A stretch of 64,000 nt of DNA from Chrysoperla carnea. Lineage: Eukaryota; Arthropoda; Insecta; Neuroptera; Chrysopidae. The notes beneath the pieces were generated by a model. It was not told where the DNA came from. It was given only the letters and a program-made list of their open reading frames with translations, and did no database searches. The stretch spans positions 76,908,520 through 76,972,519 of the forward strand of contig NC_058339.1 of assembly GCF_905475395.1 (NCBI RefSeq). Reading direction: 5' to 3'. This document shows, piece after piece, positions 10,378 to 21,805 of the stretch (position 1 is the stretch's first letter; every line of letters begins with the position of its first letter). Both the position numbers and the translations under genes were made by a program.

Positions 10378-13252
10378 TTAATGGTTCAAATATTTGGCAT
10401 ATGTTCGATGCACATAAGCGCTACTGTGATAGCGATAAAACTTCGCATTTGATCTCGAATCAATATTAGTCCTGAATTGGTAATTTAAGTTATCTGCACG
10501 TCCCTTACTTGTATAGACTCGGAAAGCACGTTCCGCCCATTCTTGTGCGCGTGGTATTTCTGCAATAAGCCCTCTTTGTCGTTTATTCAAATAATCGATC
10601 ACGTCATCATAGTATTTGTGTCTGTAGTCGTAAAGGTAACTGTAATTCAAGAATTTTGGCCTGAAACGAAAAAAAATAATTATTGAAAAACGCAGTGTTT
10701 GGGTGTTCTTATTTTTTGGGACGAGGCGGGATTTTGGGACAAATGTATTCGATATAATAATCAATCAGTAGAATTTTAGTTTTATTGGTATGAGTGCAGC
10801 TTGTAAAACGTTCTTATAAACGATTTGTTAATTCCAAAACATTCCTAGCGCAGGATCCGCGTTAGCTAAGCAAATTCCTTCTTGGCAGATGAGAATTCTT
10901 GAAAAATTAAAAAATCGAATATTGCATATTCGATTCATAACACATATTAGTAGCATCCCCTTAAACTTGAATCCCTTATTTCAACCCTTTACGGTTGTAA
11001 GGGGTTAAAATAGGAGATGCGAGACTTTTTTCGCCCTTCTCAGGCTCTAAAACATCTCTGTAAAAAATTTCATTAAAATCATGACATACAGACAGATAGA
11101 TTTTTTTCGCATTTATAATATTAGTAAGAATAGTCTATTCCGCCCCACATAAAGACGACGTATAGACCTTACAGGGTATAAGTTCAAGCCACTGTAGTCT
11201 TTTCTTATCCCTATCTATAAGTTTGAGGGCCAATCGGTGAATATAAGGTCAAGCTAGGTCGGAAGAGGGCGGGGACCCTCTTTTATCTCTTTGCAACGGA
11301 GTCCCTGGCCACCCAGCTAAAAAAAAATTGGCCACCCAGCGAAAAATTAAGTTTATCATCTCGAAATGATTTCGAAATTCTAAAGTGCGCAATAAAATAT
11401 ATTGGCCAGGCGAGGCTAGTTTAGGCAAAATAAATGATAAGCAAACGATTACCCTTTCAATAACGTTGGTAAAAGGTAAGAAATCAGAAACAATTTTCAC
11501 GAAATGAACAGAGGTTAAAAAAAGAAACTAGTAAAAAGTATCAAACTTAATCAAATATACAATTATATCAATTCATTTACTCATAATCGAATTATATCAA
11601 ATATCAAATTATTTTCAAGGTGATTTCAATGACTTCCCTGATCGATTGAGAGTTTATTTTATCAAGTCGGTTATAAATTAAGTAATTTTTCTTTTATTTA
11701 CATACTTGGTACAATTCACGATTTCTAAAATATATTCGCTTATCCAAAATCCTAGATTATAGTTTACTACCTAAAATCTGTTTTTATTTAAAATAAAACA
11801 ATAATAAAATTCCAAAAAAATAATTATATTTATTTGGGCAGTAGCATAAGAGTCAAAGACTTAAACCTAAACTTTGTACCAATATTATAAATATCAAAAG
11901 TCAAATAAATTTTTAAAATATTTCGAAGTATTAAAATAGGTGAATGATTGTAAAATGGTGACACAATTTTTTTAGTTGTATGACTCAAAAACATCGCAAA
12001 ATTAATGATTTGTATAATAATCGGAGATGAGTATGTTTCACTTATAATAATGTTTTTTAAGTAATATCTGATTGTTTGATTATTTCAGTTCGATGCTATT
12101 TTAAACTGACTTTGGCTACCATCAAATGTAATTATAAATGTCATGCTTGAAAGAAATTCTAATATATGATCAATTGACCATATCGAAAACACTTTATTTT
12201 ATCTTTAAGAAAAAACACTTAAACGTTTTTTTTGTAAACACTTCTTTTTTTTTATTTGTAACGTTTTTATTTTTAAATATCTATTACATAAGAGCCATTC
12301 TTAATTATTGTAGGCAATTGCCAATACTTTGGCTGATTGTCATTTTTTTATTGTTGAAAATTTCATAAAAATGATTAATAGTTCCAAAGTTGCATATTGC
12401 TAATTTTGCAAAAAAGGTAACACCATAGTAATCCAACCGGATTTAGAAAAATAGACCAAAAAAAAATTTGTGTAATAGAGTCCCATTTTTATACGCAATG
12501 GCTAAAAACTTCAAAACCCAATCAATTTCTCTACAGTCGAGACAAACTCAACCCAACCAACTCGTAAATTAAACAATAGGTACTCCGGGTCTACAAAGTT
12601 TTTGGTTAATTTTTTTCCTTTCTACTGTTTCCGATTACTAATCCAACCATACTCATAAAATATTTCAAAAAGAAGCTCAATTTTCTTTATTATTCTAAAA
12701 TATGAGGTATTGGCATGGCTTGGTCTTTTGAAAACTCATTTGAAATCCAAATTTTAAACTTTTTTCTGCGCCAGTTCATTTATAATATTTTAAAACCTAT
12801 GAAATTCAATTGAATTGTTATTAAAATTAGCAACAAAAATCCTTCAGCAAAAGAAAAAATTCGATTGGAATGAAAAATTATTTTCTTTTCAAACGATTTC
12901 ATTCGAATCACATTTAAATGTGTAATTTTTTTTGTTTCTTTTAGCTTTTGAAGTCTGGTTGCTTATTTGAAAGAAACTGAAACAATTCACACGAAAAACC
13001 AAAGAAATTAAAAAAAATTAGCATTCGAAAATCTTCGTACCTGACCCAATGTCTACATAATACTAGCTTATTCGGATCTCTTGGAGCTGGTGGACGAGTG
13101 GGTGGTAATTCTTCTTCTTTTGCAGGCTCAGCTGCGGCAGCGGCTTTAGCACCTTCAACTGCTGCTACCTCTACTGCAGCCTCAGCTGCATCTGCTTCAG
13201 CTCTTGCTGCCTCTTCAGGATCTTCAATTACCCAAGGATCATCATCTGCCAT
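10378..13252 (-). CDS. fln: Flightin
   Basis: Coding exons are 13252-13041 and 10660-10378, joined within an Arg codon (phase 2, donor GTACGA, acceptor TTTCAG), giving 164 residues. Flightin binds the myosin rod and sets thick-filament length and stiffness in insect muscle, above all in flight muscle. The N-terminal 60 residues begin MADDDPWVIEDPEEAARAEA and are acidic and Ala/Glu/Pro-rich. The conserved WYR domain starts at residues 68-75 (HWVRPKFL) and continues through YDYRHKYYDDVIDYL, IPRAQEWAERAFR and the Tyr-rich C-terminus (SAYVHRTYAKYLNH). Drosophila flightin is 182 residues with the same architecture; the difference lies in the variable N-terminus. An acceptor AG at 13263-13264 just before the ATG shows that a non-coding 5' exon lies upstream. 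The 2.4 kb intron carries repeats but no other gene. Confidence 0.93.
10940..11130 (+). repeat. Probable retroelement tail in flightin intron
   Basis: The segment has AACCCTTTACGGTTGTAAGG, a run similar to TTTCATTAAAATCATGACA, an ACAGACAGATAG block and the end TTTATAATATTAGTAAGAAT. This order resembles tails of dispersed insect non-LTR or Helitron-like repeats. It is present once here, so the call rests on style and memory only. Confidence 0.35.
12430..12605 (-). repeat. Family I dispersed repeat, copy 2
   Basis: Inverted match to 7195-7440, with the core ACTCAACCCAACCAACTCGT and flanks CCCATTTTTATA and CCGGGTCTAC. It lies within the flightin intron. Confidence 0.55.
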
Positions 13253-13341
13253 ATTTGAAAACCTAAAAAACAAATCAAACCAAAATCACCCAAAAAATAA
13301 ACAAATAAATTCACTTTTCAAAATTTAGTTCAAGTCCATTC

Positions 13342-13412
13342 GATAATAATAATAATAAACACAAATCACCTTAATTAATTAATTACAGTAGATCAATTAA
13401 TCAATTAATTAA
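13342..13412. repeat. ATA microsatellite and AATT-rich palindromes
   Basis: A short (ATA)n tract at 13345-13357 is followed by overlapping TTAATTAATTAA-type palindromes to 13412. It lies in the 5' intron of flightin. Confidence 0.6.
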
Positions 13413-14065
13413 AATCACTTTAATATTCTCAGAAGATGATCCCTAGGTAGATAGATAAATGTGACTGTTTATAATACAAACGCCAATATCAAATTCAAGT
13501 CCACGAATCTTCAATTGTTTTAAGAAACCAACAAATTTAAAAACTGTCGTAACGTAGTTGATATCCCCACTTATTATACCTGCCAATCATTCGGCAAATT
13601 AAAACACGCACCCAATTATGTCGACCTGTTAACAAAAAATAATGACCTTTGATGAAATAAAAGTTCATGTAATATATATTTATTACAGCTAGTTGTCAAT
13701 TTAGTCCAATAAAATTAAATAGATAATCATGGTAATAAAGAAAAAATCAATGCATCTTTGAAATTTTTATTAGGTTGTAAGCACTAAGTTGTTTATTAGG
13801 TTTGTACTTTGCACTTTGTAAAAGAAAATCGACATCTCCGGGGTTTACCTAACCCCCTTTTGGAATGGGGGTAGTTGGGGGTTTTAATCAGTTTTTTACA
13901 AATTACAAAAAAACTTGACATAAAAAAAAAAAAGTTCAAGAAAAGGTTCTAGCTGAAGTACTTGCGTACATTTTCGTTTTTTTCCCAGTTTCTACCTTCA
14001 AAATAGACCGAGATATGCCAACTTTAAAATGGAATTTTTTTGCTCATTCAATCAAATTACAATTC

Positions 14066-14192
14066 CATCTTGTAAATCGATAGAGATAGAACAAAAGTTT
14101 AAATGTAAAAGTTATTCCTTATAAAAAAATTAATAACTTTTATTTGAAATATTTTTTCGTAAACATCACTGTTTACCCGTGAGGGCGCAACT
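14066..14192 (+). repeat. Family A fragment, copy 3
   Basis: It contains only the segment from CATCTTGTAAATCGATAGAG through GTAAACATCACTGTTTACCC to GTGAGGGCGCAA. Both ends of the family are missing. Confidence 0.65.
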
Positions 14193-14426
14193 TAGGTAAA
14201 AACTTTGGTGTCCATTTTCTCCAAAATTATAAAAAATTTTGTTGATTTTTTTCAAGTTAACTTCAACTAGTGGTTTTGTTAAACAGTCTAGAAAAGCAAA
14301 AAAAAATTCCAGGAAATACTTGCGAAAATTTCGAACACATTTAGTTTAATTGTACTAATTTACTATATCTTTATTTTATTTAGACCCTTTGTGTGTGTAT
14401 TTGTTTTGCTTTCTTTGTTGACTTAC

Positions 14427-14464
14427 CTAACACAGCTCCTCCCCGTTCCGTTTCGTTCGAATAG
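14427..14464 (-). other. fln: Probable flightin 5' UTR exon
   Basis: On the minus strand, a GC-richer stretch with GGAGGAGCTGTGTTAG ends at 14427 and meets a consensus donor GTAAGTC. It lies about 1.2 kb upstream of the acceptor before the flightin ATG, and a TATA-like element sits about 30 bases upstream of its likely start. No other minus-strand gene is nearby. The exon boundaries at the 5' side are inferred. Confidence 0.4.
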
Positions 14465-14493
14465 ATAACGAAATTAATTTTGTGGAAATAAAC

Positions 14494-14502
14494 AATATAT
14501 AT
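14494..14502 (-). promoter_or_regulatory. TATA-like box, probable flightin promoter
   Basis: ATATATATT on the minus strand lies at a suitable distance from the inferred transcription start near 14464. In AT-rich DNA this is weak evidence alone; it gains weight from the splice donor just downstream. Confidence 0.35.
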
Positions 14503-14754
14503 GTTATTATAATTGTGTAGTGTTCGATTCTCTCGTAGTGAAAAGTAACAATTATAAAATCATAAATTCATATTGTTGCAACTGAAAATAGGATTTCAAA
14601 ATGATTGAGTTTTATGAAATTTATTATATCAAAGAATTATATTGTTATAATCGTGTTTTGATCATAAGCCAAAAATAACGAGTGTACCATTAAAAATGAT
14701 TTTCTAATTTTTTTAGGAACCTCTGTGTTTATGATTGACACGAGCCAAAATTAT

Positions 14755-15560
14755 AGTAAGCGTTGACTCCAATAACCTAAAATTTGTTTTGTACTTGGTG
14801 ACGTCATAAAAAACCAAAAAAACTGATTTTGCTCTATTAATCGCAAATTTTATACAATTTTAGTATACCAAGTATGTAATTCGGCGCTATTTGTGTGGTA
14901 TTTTTCAAATTTTTTAGTTCAATTTTAAATATTTTGTCAAATTGGTCTACAATATCAAAAAAAAACTAGTTTTTGTACTTAGTGACGTCATAAAAAAAAC
15001 AAAAACCTGATTTTGTTCTATTAAACGCATATTTTATCAAACTTAGAATATACCAAGAATGTAATTCGACTAAATTTGAGCCACATTTTGCAAATTTTTA
15101 GTTCAATTTGATATATTACGTAAATTTGGGCTACATTATCAACAAAAATCAACTTTTTGTATTTGGTGACGTCATAAAAAACAAAAAAAACTGGTTTTGC
15201 TCTATTAAACGGAAATTTTATGCAATTTTAGTATACCAAGTATGTAATTCGTCTGGGAAGAGGCTAAATTTTTTGGTTCGTATTTTTCAAATTTTGGCTC
15301 AATTTTACATATTTTGTCAAAATGAGCTTCAATATAAAAAAAATCAATTTTTTGTACTTACGTGACGTCATTAAACGTAAATTTTATCCAATTTTACTAT
15401 ACCAAAGAATGTAATTCGATTAAGTTTGAGCAATATTCTAATTTTTAGTTCAATTTTACCTATTTGATCAAATTTGGCTTTATTTTAAAAGAACGACTGA
15501 TTTTGTACTTTGCCAGGTAACCAAATACCAAAAAAATTTAATATTCTTCTTTCAAATTTT
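14755..15560 (+). repeat. Tandem array with TGACGTCA octamers
   Basis: Four full units and a degenerate fifth carry the order TTTTGTACTTGGTGACGTCA, ATAAAAAAC, TTTTGCTCTATTAA, AGTATACCAAG, GTAATTCG, TTTTTAGTTCAATTTTA. The perfect octamer TGACGTCA lies at 14799, 14983, 15167 and 15363, so the spacing is 184, 184 and 196 bases. In the fifth unit near 15510 the octamer is lost. The octamer is the palindromic CRE/ATF site. The array lies just upstream of the flightin promoter. Confidence 0.8.
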
Positions 15561-16410
15561 ACTAAACCAAATTTGTATAATTCTGCGTGCACTCATTAAC
15601 GGCACAACGTTACAAATTTTTGAGTTGAATTTTCTTAAAATCTGTAAGTCTGACGAAGGAAATAAATTATATTCTTTATAGGCAATTTCCTGATCTACAA
15701 ATTTGATAACCACTATTTTTTCGATAACAGCGACCGTTAATGAAATATTCGTGTAAACTTTCGCGGTAACTTTTGTAACGGCATTCGGATCGATGGGGAA
15801 TAACATAAAACATAAACAATAAAAAATTCATGTAAAAATCCAGCTTTCCGGGAATTATTCCGAAGTTCGATTTGTGCCACATTTTGATTCTTAGCCCAAC
15901 TATTAATTAAAAAAGAAAATTTGTTGGTACTAGAGAGAGAGTTAATTACGATGGGAGCAATACTCTTGGACCAATATTTATTATTAACTAATTAATTTGC
16001 ACGTACACTCAATACAATTAAGTTGATTTGTAAGAATAAAACTGTACGACAAAGACTTATTATTTGTTTGGCGACAATGGTTAGTTATTGTGTTGAGTTT
16101 TGTGATCGGATCGTTATTTGTAGCACTCAGCAGTCAGCTAGCTTAAGTAGCTATACTTATTATATTAGCTATTAGATCATAAATAGTATCATCATCTCGT
16201 ATTTTATAAAAAGACAGACAACATACAAGACAGACGCATTATTAGTAAGTTGTAGGCATTTAAAATGTCTATCTCGAGAATAAAACACAATACTATGGGA
16301 CAACGTATTAATTTTAAAATTTTTAAGAAAGTAAAAATAATGTAGGTATTCATGTAATTCGTAATACTAGAATTCGGCTGTTGCAGAGATTTTGTACTCA
16401 AAATTCGTTT

Positions 16411-17270
16411 TTATACCATGTATTTAAGAAATATACATAGTATATTAAGTCCCAAGTTTGTAACGCTTAAAAATATTGATGCAACGAAAAAAATTTGTGG
16501 TGTTCATAGAATCATCTAATTAGTCCATTTTCGGTTGTCCGCCCGTCCGTCTGTCTGAGAACACGATAAATCAAAAACAAAAAAATACATTGAAAATAAG
16601 CTGAAATTTTTACAGAGCACTCAGAAAGTAAAAAGTGAGATCATCAGGGGCGTAGCTACCGCCGTATCAGCCGTATCAATGATACGGGGTCCCCGGACTA
16701 CAGAGGCCCCCAGACTAACAATTTACACAATGTATATTTAACCATGTAAACTCACAGCAGCATATTAATGCATCCCTATCTTATAATATTTGGTTACAAG
16801 AAAATACCATCGATATTTTATTGCAAAGTGAAATCAATAGTAAAATTACAGTTTGGAGAGATTTATATCTAATTATGATCCTATTGTAAGATAATTTATT
16901 TTAAAACCGAAGGAGGCCAATCCAAGGCGAGCTACGCCACTAGAGATCAAGTTCGTAAATGAGCAATATAGGTCGCAATTGGGTCTTGGGTCCGTAGAAC
17001 CCAGCTTGTAAACCGTTAGAGATAGAACAAAATTTTAAATATAAAAAATGTTCCTTATCAAAAAATAAACAACTTTTGTATGAAACATTTTTTTGTGAAC
17101 ACTGTTTACTCACGAGGGCACACATTAGATGCAAATTTTAGAGCATGTATTAATATGGGATTATCAGTTATGTATGTGTGACATGTATGTATGTGTAATG
17201 TGACAGAGTAATCAACACTGTCTATACATGGTATTTTAACAATTAACTCAGTCAATTGTTTGTTTTCACT
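16411..17270 (+). repeat. Family A repeat, copy 4, interrupted
   Basis: It runs from TTATACCATGTATTT to CATGGTATTTTAACAATTAA and TCAGTCAATTGTTTGTTTTC. A 299 bp MITE splits it at 16644-16942. Without the insert it is about 560 bp and close to full length. Confidence 0.75.
16644..16942. mobile_element. hAT-like MITE nested in family A
   Basis: The left end is TCAGGGGCGTAGCT and the right end is AGCTACGCCACTA, an imperfect terminal inverted repeat of the CAGGGGCGTAGC type seen in hAT elements. GAGATCA occurs at 16637-16643 and again at 16943-16949, and the uninterrupted family A consensus has it once, so this is a target duplication of 7 bp or a slightly diverged 8 bp. No transposase frame is present. 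Confidence 0.75.
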
Positions 17271-17319
17271 TCCTAAATAGTTAAAATGTGTTTGTAAAAT
17301 TAATAAAACGTTGGAGTAC

Positions 17320-17359
17320 AGCTATACACATAATTATTTAGCTATACACATAATTTTTT
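17320..17359. repeat. 20 bp tandem duplication
   Basis: AGCTATACACATAATT occurs at 17320 and again 20 bases later. Confidence 0.6.
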
Positions 17360-18810
17360 TTACCCACACATTCATATAAATGTTTCTTTACATAAATATA
17401 AGTATTTCTTTTTACCTAAATTACAAACTAAGATTTCTGATAACTATTTTAATTCATTCAAAATAAGAATTGATTTAAAGAGGGGTAATCGTAAGGTCAA
17501 CTATTTTAAGTTGGTAACTAGCAAGTAGCAGTCTTTAAATGGTCTCAATGGACTAAAATTATTTTGGAGGACATAAACATTCAGTAGATTAAATGAGTAT
17601 TTTTCGAGATATATCTAAAATCGATTCGAAATAAAAATTTTGAACATAATTTTAAACAGATATTTCAAAAACTACTCCCCCGTAGTTTTTGAGTTTTTTT
17701 TTTGGTAAAATTACCATTTAGTACCCTTAAGAGAATTGAAAAAATCCAGAAAAATTGTTCTTGTCTTCGATTTGAATAAAAATCATTGTTTAGATTTGTT
17801 TTGACCCAAAAAGATCAAAAATCAACTCCATTTGAAGATTAGATATGTAGTTTGTAAGCTGTCGTTCAAACTCGGTTATGAAGGCGATTTAATTGGAAGA
17901 CTCTCGTAATCCCATCATTTTTTCCGACTCCAGATTTCAAGTTAAATCGTTTTTGAGTTTTGAGATTTGTTTTTATATAGTAAATGTATGTTTCTTCCAA
18001 CTTTCTCAAATTTTAAGATCGGTTTCTCTCAACTTTCTTAAACTTTGAGTCGACAATACTAATTTTATTTTTATTTACATTTTATTACCAGTTATTATGT
18101 ACTTAAGAGGCAAGAAAACATAATCGGCTAAATTCGCCTATTGCGAATCATAGACAGTGCAACCCTCGTAAAACAATTAAAATTCTTTTTTATTTTATTT
18201 TTATAATACTCAAACAGATGGACTGGTGATAAATCATTTTAATAAAAAAAAATTTTATGGCCAATTTATTTGATAAGTTAATTAATAATTTATGATTAAC
18301 ATAATCGTTTTAAAATATCTGATTCAATTATTTTAAAGAAATTTGCCAATTTTTTTTGCCATTCATCGATTTTAATAAAATATATCCTTAAAAAATGAAT
18401 CTAAAAGAGCTAAAATAATTTTTTTTGTTTTTTTTGCTACTGGTGTTTACTGTTTGAAGTTTGCAGTTGCAATATGTTCCCAAGACATACGAAAATTTTT
18501 TAGAGTACCTAAAGGTGTTCATAATTCTAAAAAGAATAATATTTAGAACATATCGTTAATAACATATTTGCTCTATTTTGAACTTCTTCATCAAATTGCT
18601 TAAAAATAAAAATTTACTGTAAAAATTGGTGTACAATTCTCGCGTCTTCTTAAGCTCAATCACAAGTCTGCCTATTTTTACTGAATGTTTCCCGACCAGA
18701 TAATGAAGAATCCCGGCAGATTCGTCTGCTATGAAGTTTCTCTTCCGTTTCCTTTTTGTGTACTTTTCATATTCTTGAACTCTTGAGAGTTTCAAGGTTT
18801 GCTGTTTATT

Positions 18811-18995
18811 TTTAACCCACCAACTAAAAAAAGGGGTGTTAAGTTTGGCCGCTATGTGTGTGGTGTCTGTGTGTTGGCATCGTAGCGCCTAAACGGATGA
18901 ACCGATTTTAATTTTTTTGGCAGGTAATTTAACGGAGAGTGCTCTTAACTATGTTTCAACAGCGTTCTTAGGGTTACATACCCAAAAAACTAAAA
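18811..18995 (+). repeat. Family B repeat, copy 1
   Basis: It starts CAACTAAAAAAAGGGGTGTT, continues with GGCCGCTATGTGTGTGGTGT and GCGCCTAAACGGATGAACCG, and ends near GCGTTCTTAGG. The same order occurs reversed at 39400-39730. This type of repeat is common in insect genomes; no coding capacity is visible. Confidence 0.6.
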
Positions 18996-19295
18996 AATTC
19001 GCATTGATCTTCAAAATCAATTCAGTTTGGAAAAGGCACTACATATAATTTTAACATACAAATAATTACTATGGAAATGAATGGTCAAATAAACCTGGCT
19101 CAATTCATTTCGAAAAGTGAAATAGTAAAATAATTAGATAATAATTCAAAAGAACAAAGTCAACTCAAATATTTCAATTTCATATTTCCAAATTAAAATA
19201 TTTCCAAAAACTAGTCCCAAAAAATGATAGCTCTCTAAGTATCCTTTTCATCTCATTTGATGTCCTTGACCATCACTTTGATATTGATTTAAGGA

Positions 19296-19456
19296 GTATT
19301 ATAAGTTTAAAGTGTTCCTCAGTGTCATCGTAGCCCCTAAACGGTCGAACCGACTTGATTGAGAACATTTTATAGCTAAGTTCCCAAAACCGGTTTACAA
19401 AAATTAAATCGCATTTGTCGGGGGTTTTTTAAATTTTGTAAATTTCACTTGTTTTT
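19296..19456 (+). repeat. Family G repeat, copy 1
   Basis: It has TTATAAGTTTAAAGTGTT, CGACTTGATTGAGAACATTT, CCGGTTTACAAAA and TTTGTCGGGGGTTTT and ends TTTCACTTGTTTTT. The same blocks recur at 60155-60343 in the same orientation. Confidence 0.65.
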
Positions 19457-20236
19457 AAAATTCTCCCCTTCTTCAGTAATAATACGAATATAATTCTCAT
19501 ATACTTGAATAATTGTACCAATGTCAATATTAACGGACTGTAATTTTTTGCATACTGATACAATTAATTTTATGTTTGCTTTAAAACTGCCTACTTTGCT
19601 TTGTGGACAATAAAGCATTTCTGCAACATCTAAAAGTAGGTACAATTCGTATAGTCGATCTCAATAAATATTAGTATGTCTATGGTCTCCTATATTATTC
19701 AACAAACAACAAAATATTTTCAAACAATGTTTTAACTTAATTCTCATTAAAATTAATTGTCATGTTTGACTCATAATGCTAAGAATAATACACGTTTTAA
19801 ACAAAAAGTGATCAATTTTTCAGTCATTATCTTAGAAAATTCCATCGAATTTATAGGAAAAAAATTAGTAAATTTTGGCTGACTCGTAAATAAATTTATA
19901 ATCTACAAACAAAACATAGACCTTGAATAAAATACATTTTAAAATAAATATATGACAAAATCTATTATCGTTCTGATAATCAAATTGTTAGGTATACAAA
20001 GGAAAAAAAATGTCTATCTTTTAACCCTTACTATGGGTATCGTTTAATTATTGTAACATATACTGTCATGATATTTTCAAATGCCCTAACTTCAACCATT
20101 TATATAGCAGAATAAAATTACGACGATTATCTTTCGATTTCATAATGAGTTGCATACCTGTAAAATGACTCCTTGACGCATATTTTTGCAATTAACGGAA
20201 AATTTTTCGAAAAACACTTTTTGGAAATACTTATTT

Positions 20237-20249
20237 GGGGGGGGGGGGG
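20237..20249 (+). repeat. 13-base G run
   Basis: An uninterrupted run of G in strongly AT-rich DNA. A second run of 11 lies at 37492-37502. Confidence 0.9.
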
Positions 20250-21293
20250 TGTATGGACTGGCAGTTTTTTGCTTTGGCTTCAGAAAATTATTTTTAAAAG
20301 AAGTCTTTATGGTTTAAAGCAAAATTTTTAAGTTTTAACCCCCGCGATATTAGGGGGAAGGGGTGTATGGAATAAATGTATTTTAAAAGATTTTATAAAG
20401 AGGTCAAAATAGTTAAAAATGCTAAAGTAATCCAAAACTAAAGATGTTTTTATTAATATATACCTGTTTACAACATCCACTCCCCTCTCCCTCTCCCTTT
20501 CATATTTTTGGCATTGATTACTGATGGAACCTATCTGTACTTTGAAAGGCTGAGCTCTCGATAAGCCCTATGACTTCCGATGACAAGGGTAGCTATAATG
20601 AGACGAAGGATGATAGTTAATGGTTAGTTGCTTAACTCGTGTTTCTATTGTTTATAAAAAGGTATGATCAAGATTATGCAATTAAAAAATTTATTGTACC
20701 TATAAAAATTCTAAATATATTTTTAGATATTTATTTTCTATTTGATCAAAAATAAAATTGAATTATAAATAATCGATCAATAGGTATTCAATTTTCGTTT
20801 TATAATTGATTATAAAATGATGATAGATGACTTTGTCAATCAATATATTGCGATTATAGAATTTTCTCGGCGTTATTAATTACACTTTGTTAAACACCTG
20901 TAAAATTATTTTTAAAATTAGCCATTTCGTCTGCATTTAAACACAAAAGCTCTCGAATTATCTTTAATAACTGCAAATAGACTTGCATCTTGATTAGTGG
21001 CTCGAATTCTTAATATGCGATACCTTAAAATTCTTCTTCAATACTTACAACTGAGATAATTATGATCATTTAAGTTGAGAATATTAATAAAGCATGTTTG
21101 GAAAGGCGATAGCAGATGGGGCATTTGAAAATTTTGAAATTAACATTAATCTACTGCCCTTTTTTACGTAAAAATTAATAACAGTGTAACACCAGTCCCA
21201 TTTACCTCAGAATATCTCTTACAAAATTTGAATAATCCTACAGGAAACATTCCGTTACAGGAAACATCTGCAAATTACATTTTTTTTTTAACT

Positions 21294-21805
21294 ATTAAAG
21301 TAGTACGAACTCCAAGGCAATTTTATATTTAAGGTTAAAATTATTTGTACCTTATTTTCAACTTTGATGATTAATTTTATTAGACTTCATTAAACAAATT
21401 TTCGATATTTTGAAAATTACTCCAGATACCAAAAATTTTTATTCTAACTTTTCGTCTTATATTGTCAAGTTTTAACATAATTCATCATCAAAATTAAAAA
21501 AAAAATTTTTTTTTAATCGTGTCCCTACTACCGTGCTCATATATCCTTAATTAGTCGTGTACAACGGGCTTTTTTTGTTTTCAATGATTTTTTAAGGTTT
21601 TAACTTTAATTCAAATAGTTTTTTTTTTTTAAATTTCCACCAACTAGTTTCGTAGAAATCCATGAAAACATCCATCATATCATCCATTTACCGTTTTACC
21701 ATAAAACCAATGTTAAATATGCCTACTTTTAAGTCATTTATTTATTTAAATAATTCGGCAACCCCCCTAAATTTCTTTAAATTGATTCAGACTTAGTCTG
21801 GAAAC
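21294..21805 (+). repeat. Family E MITE, right-truncated copy
   Basis: The left end TTAAAGTAGTACGAACTCCA matches the TTAA-bounded copy at 23137. Interior blocks are shared: TTTTCAACTTTGATGA, TTTCGTCTTATATTGTCAAG, CCTTAATTAGTCG and ATCCATTTACCGTTTTACCA. The right terminal inverted repeat is missing, with similarity fading near 21805. Confidence 0.6.

Noticed and set aside
13098..13328. Ala/Ser-rich plus-strand frame of 76 codons
   Set aside because: It is the shadow of the Ala/Glu-rich first coding exon of flightin on the other strand.
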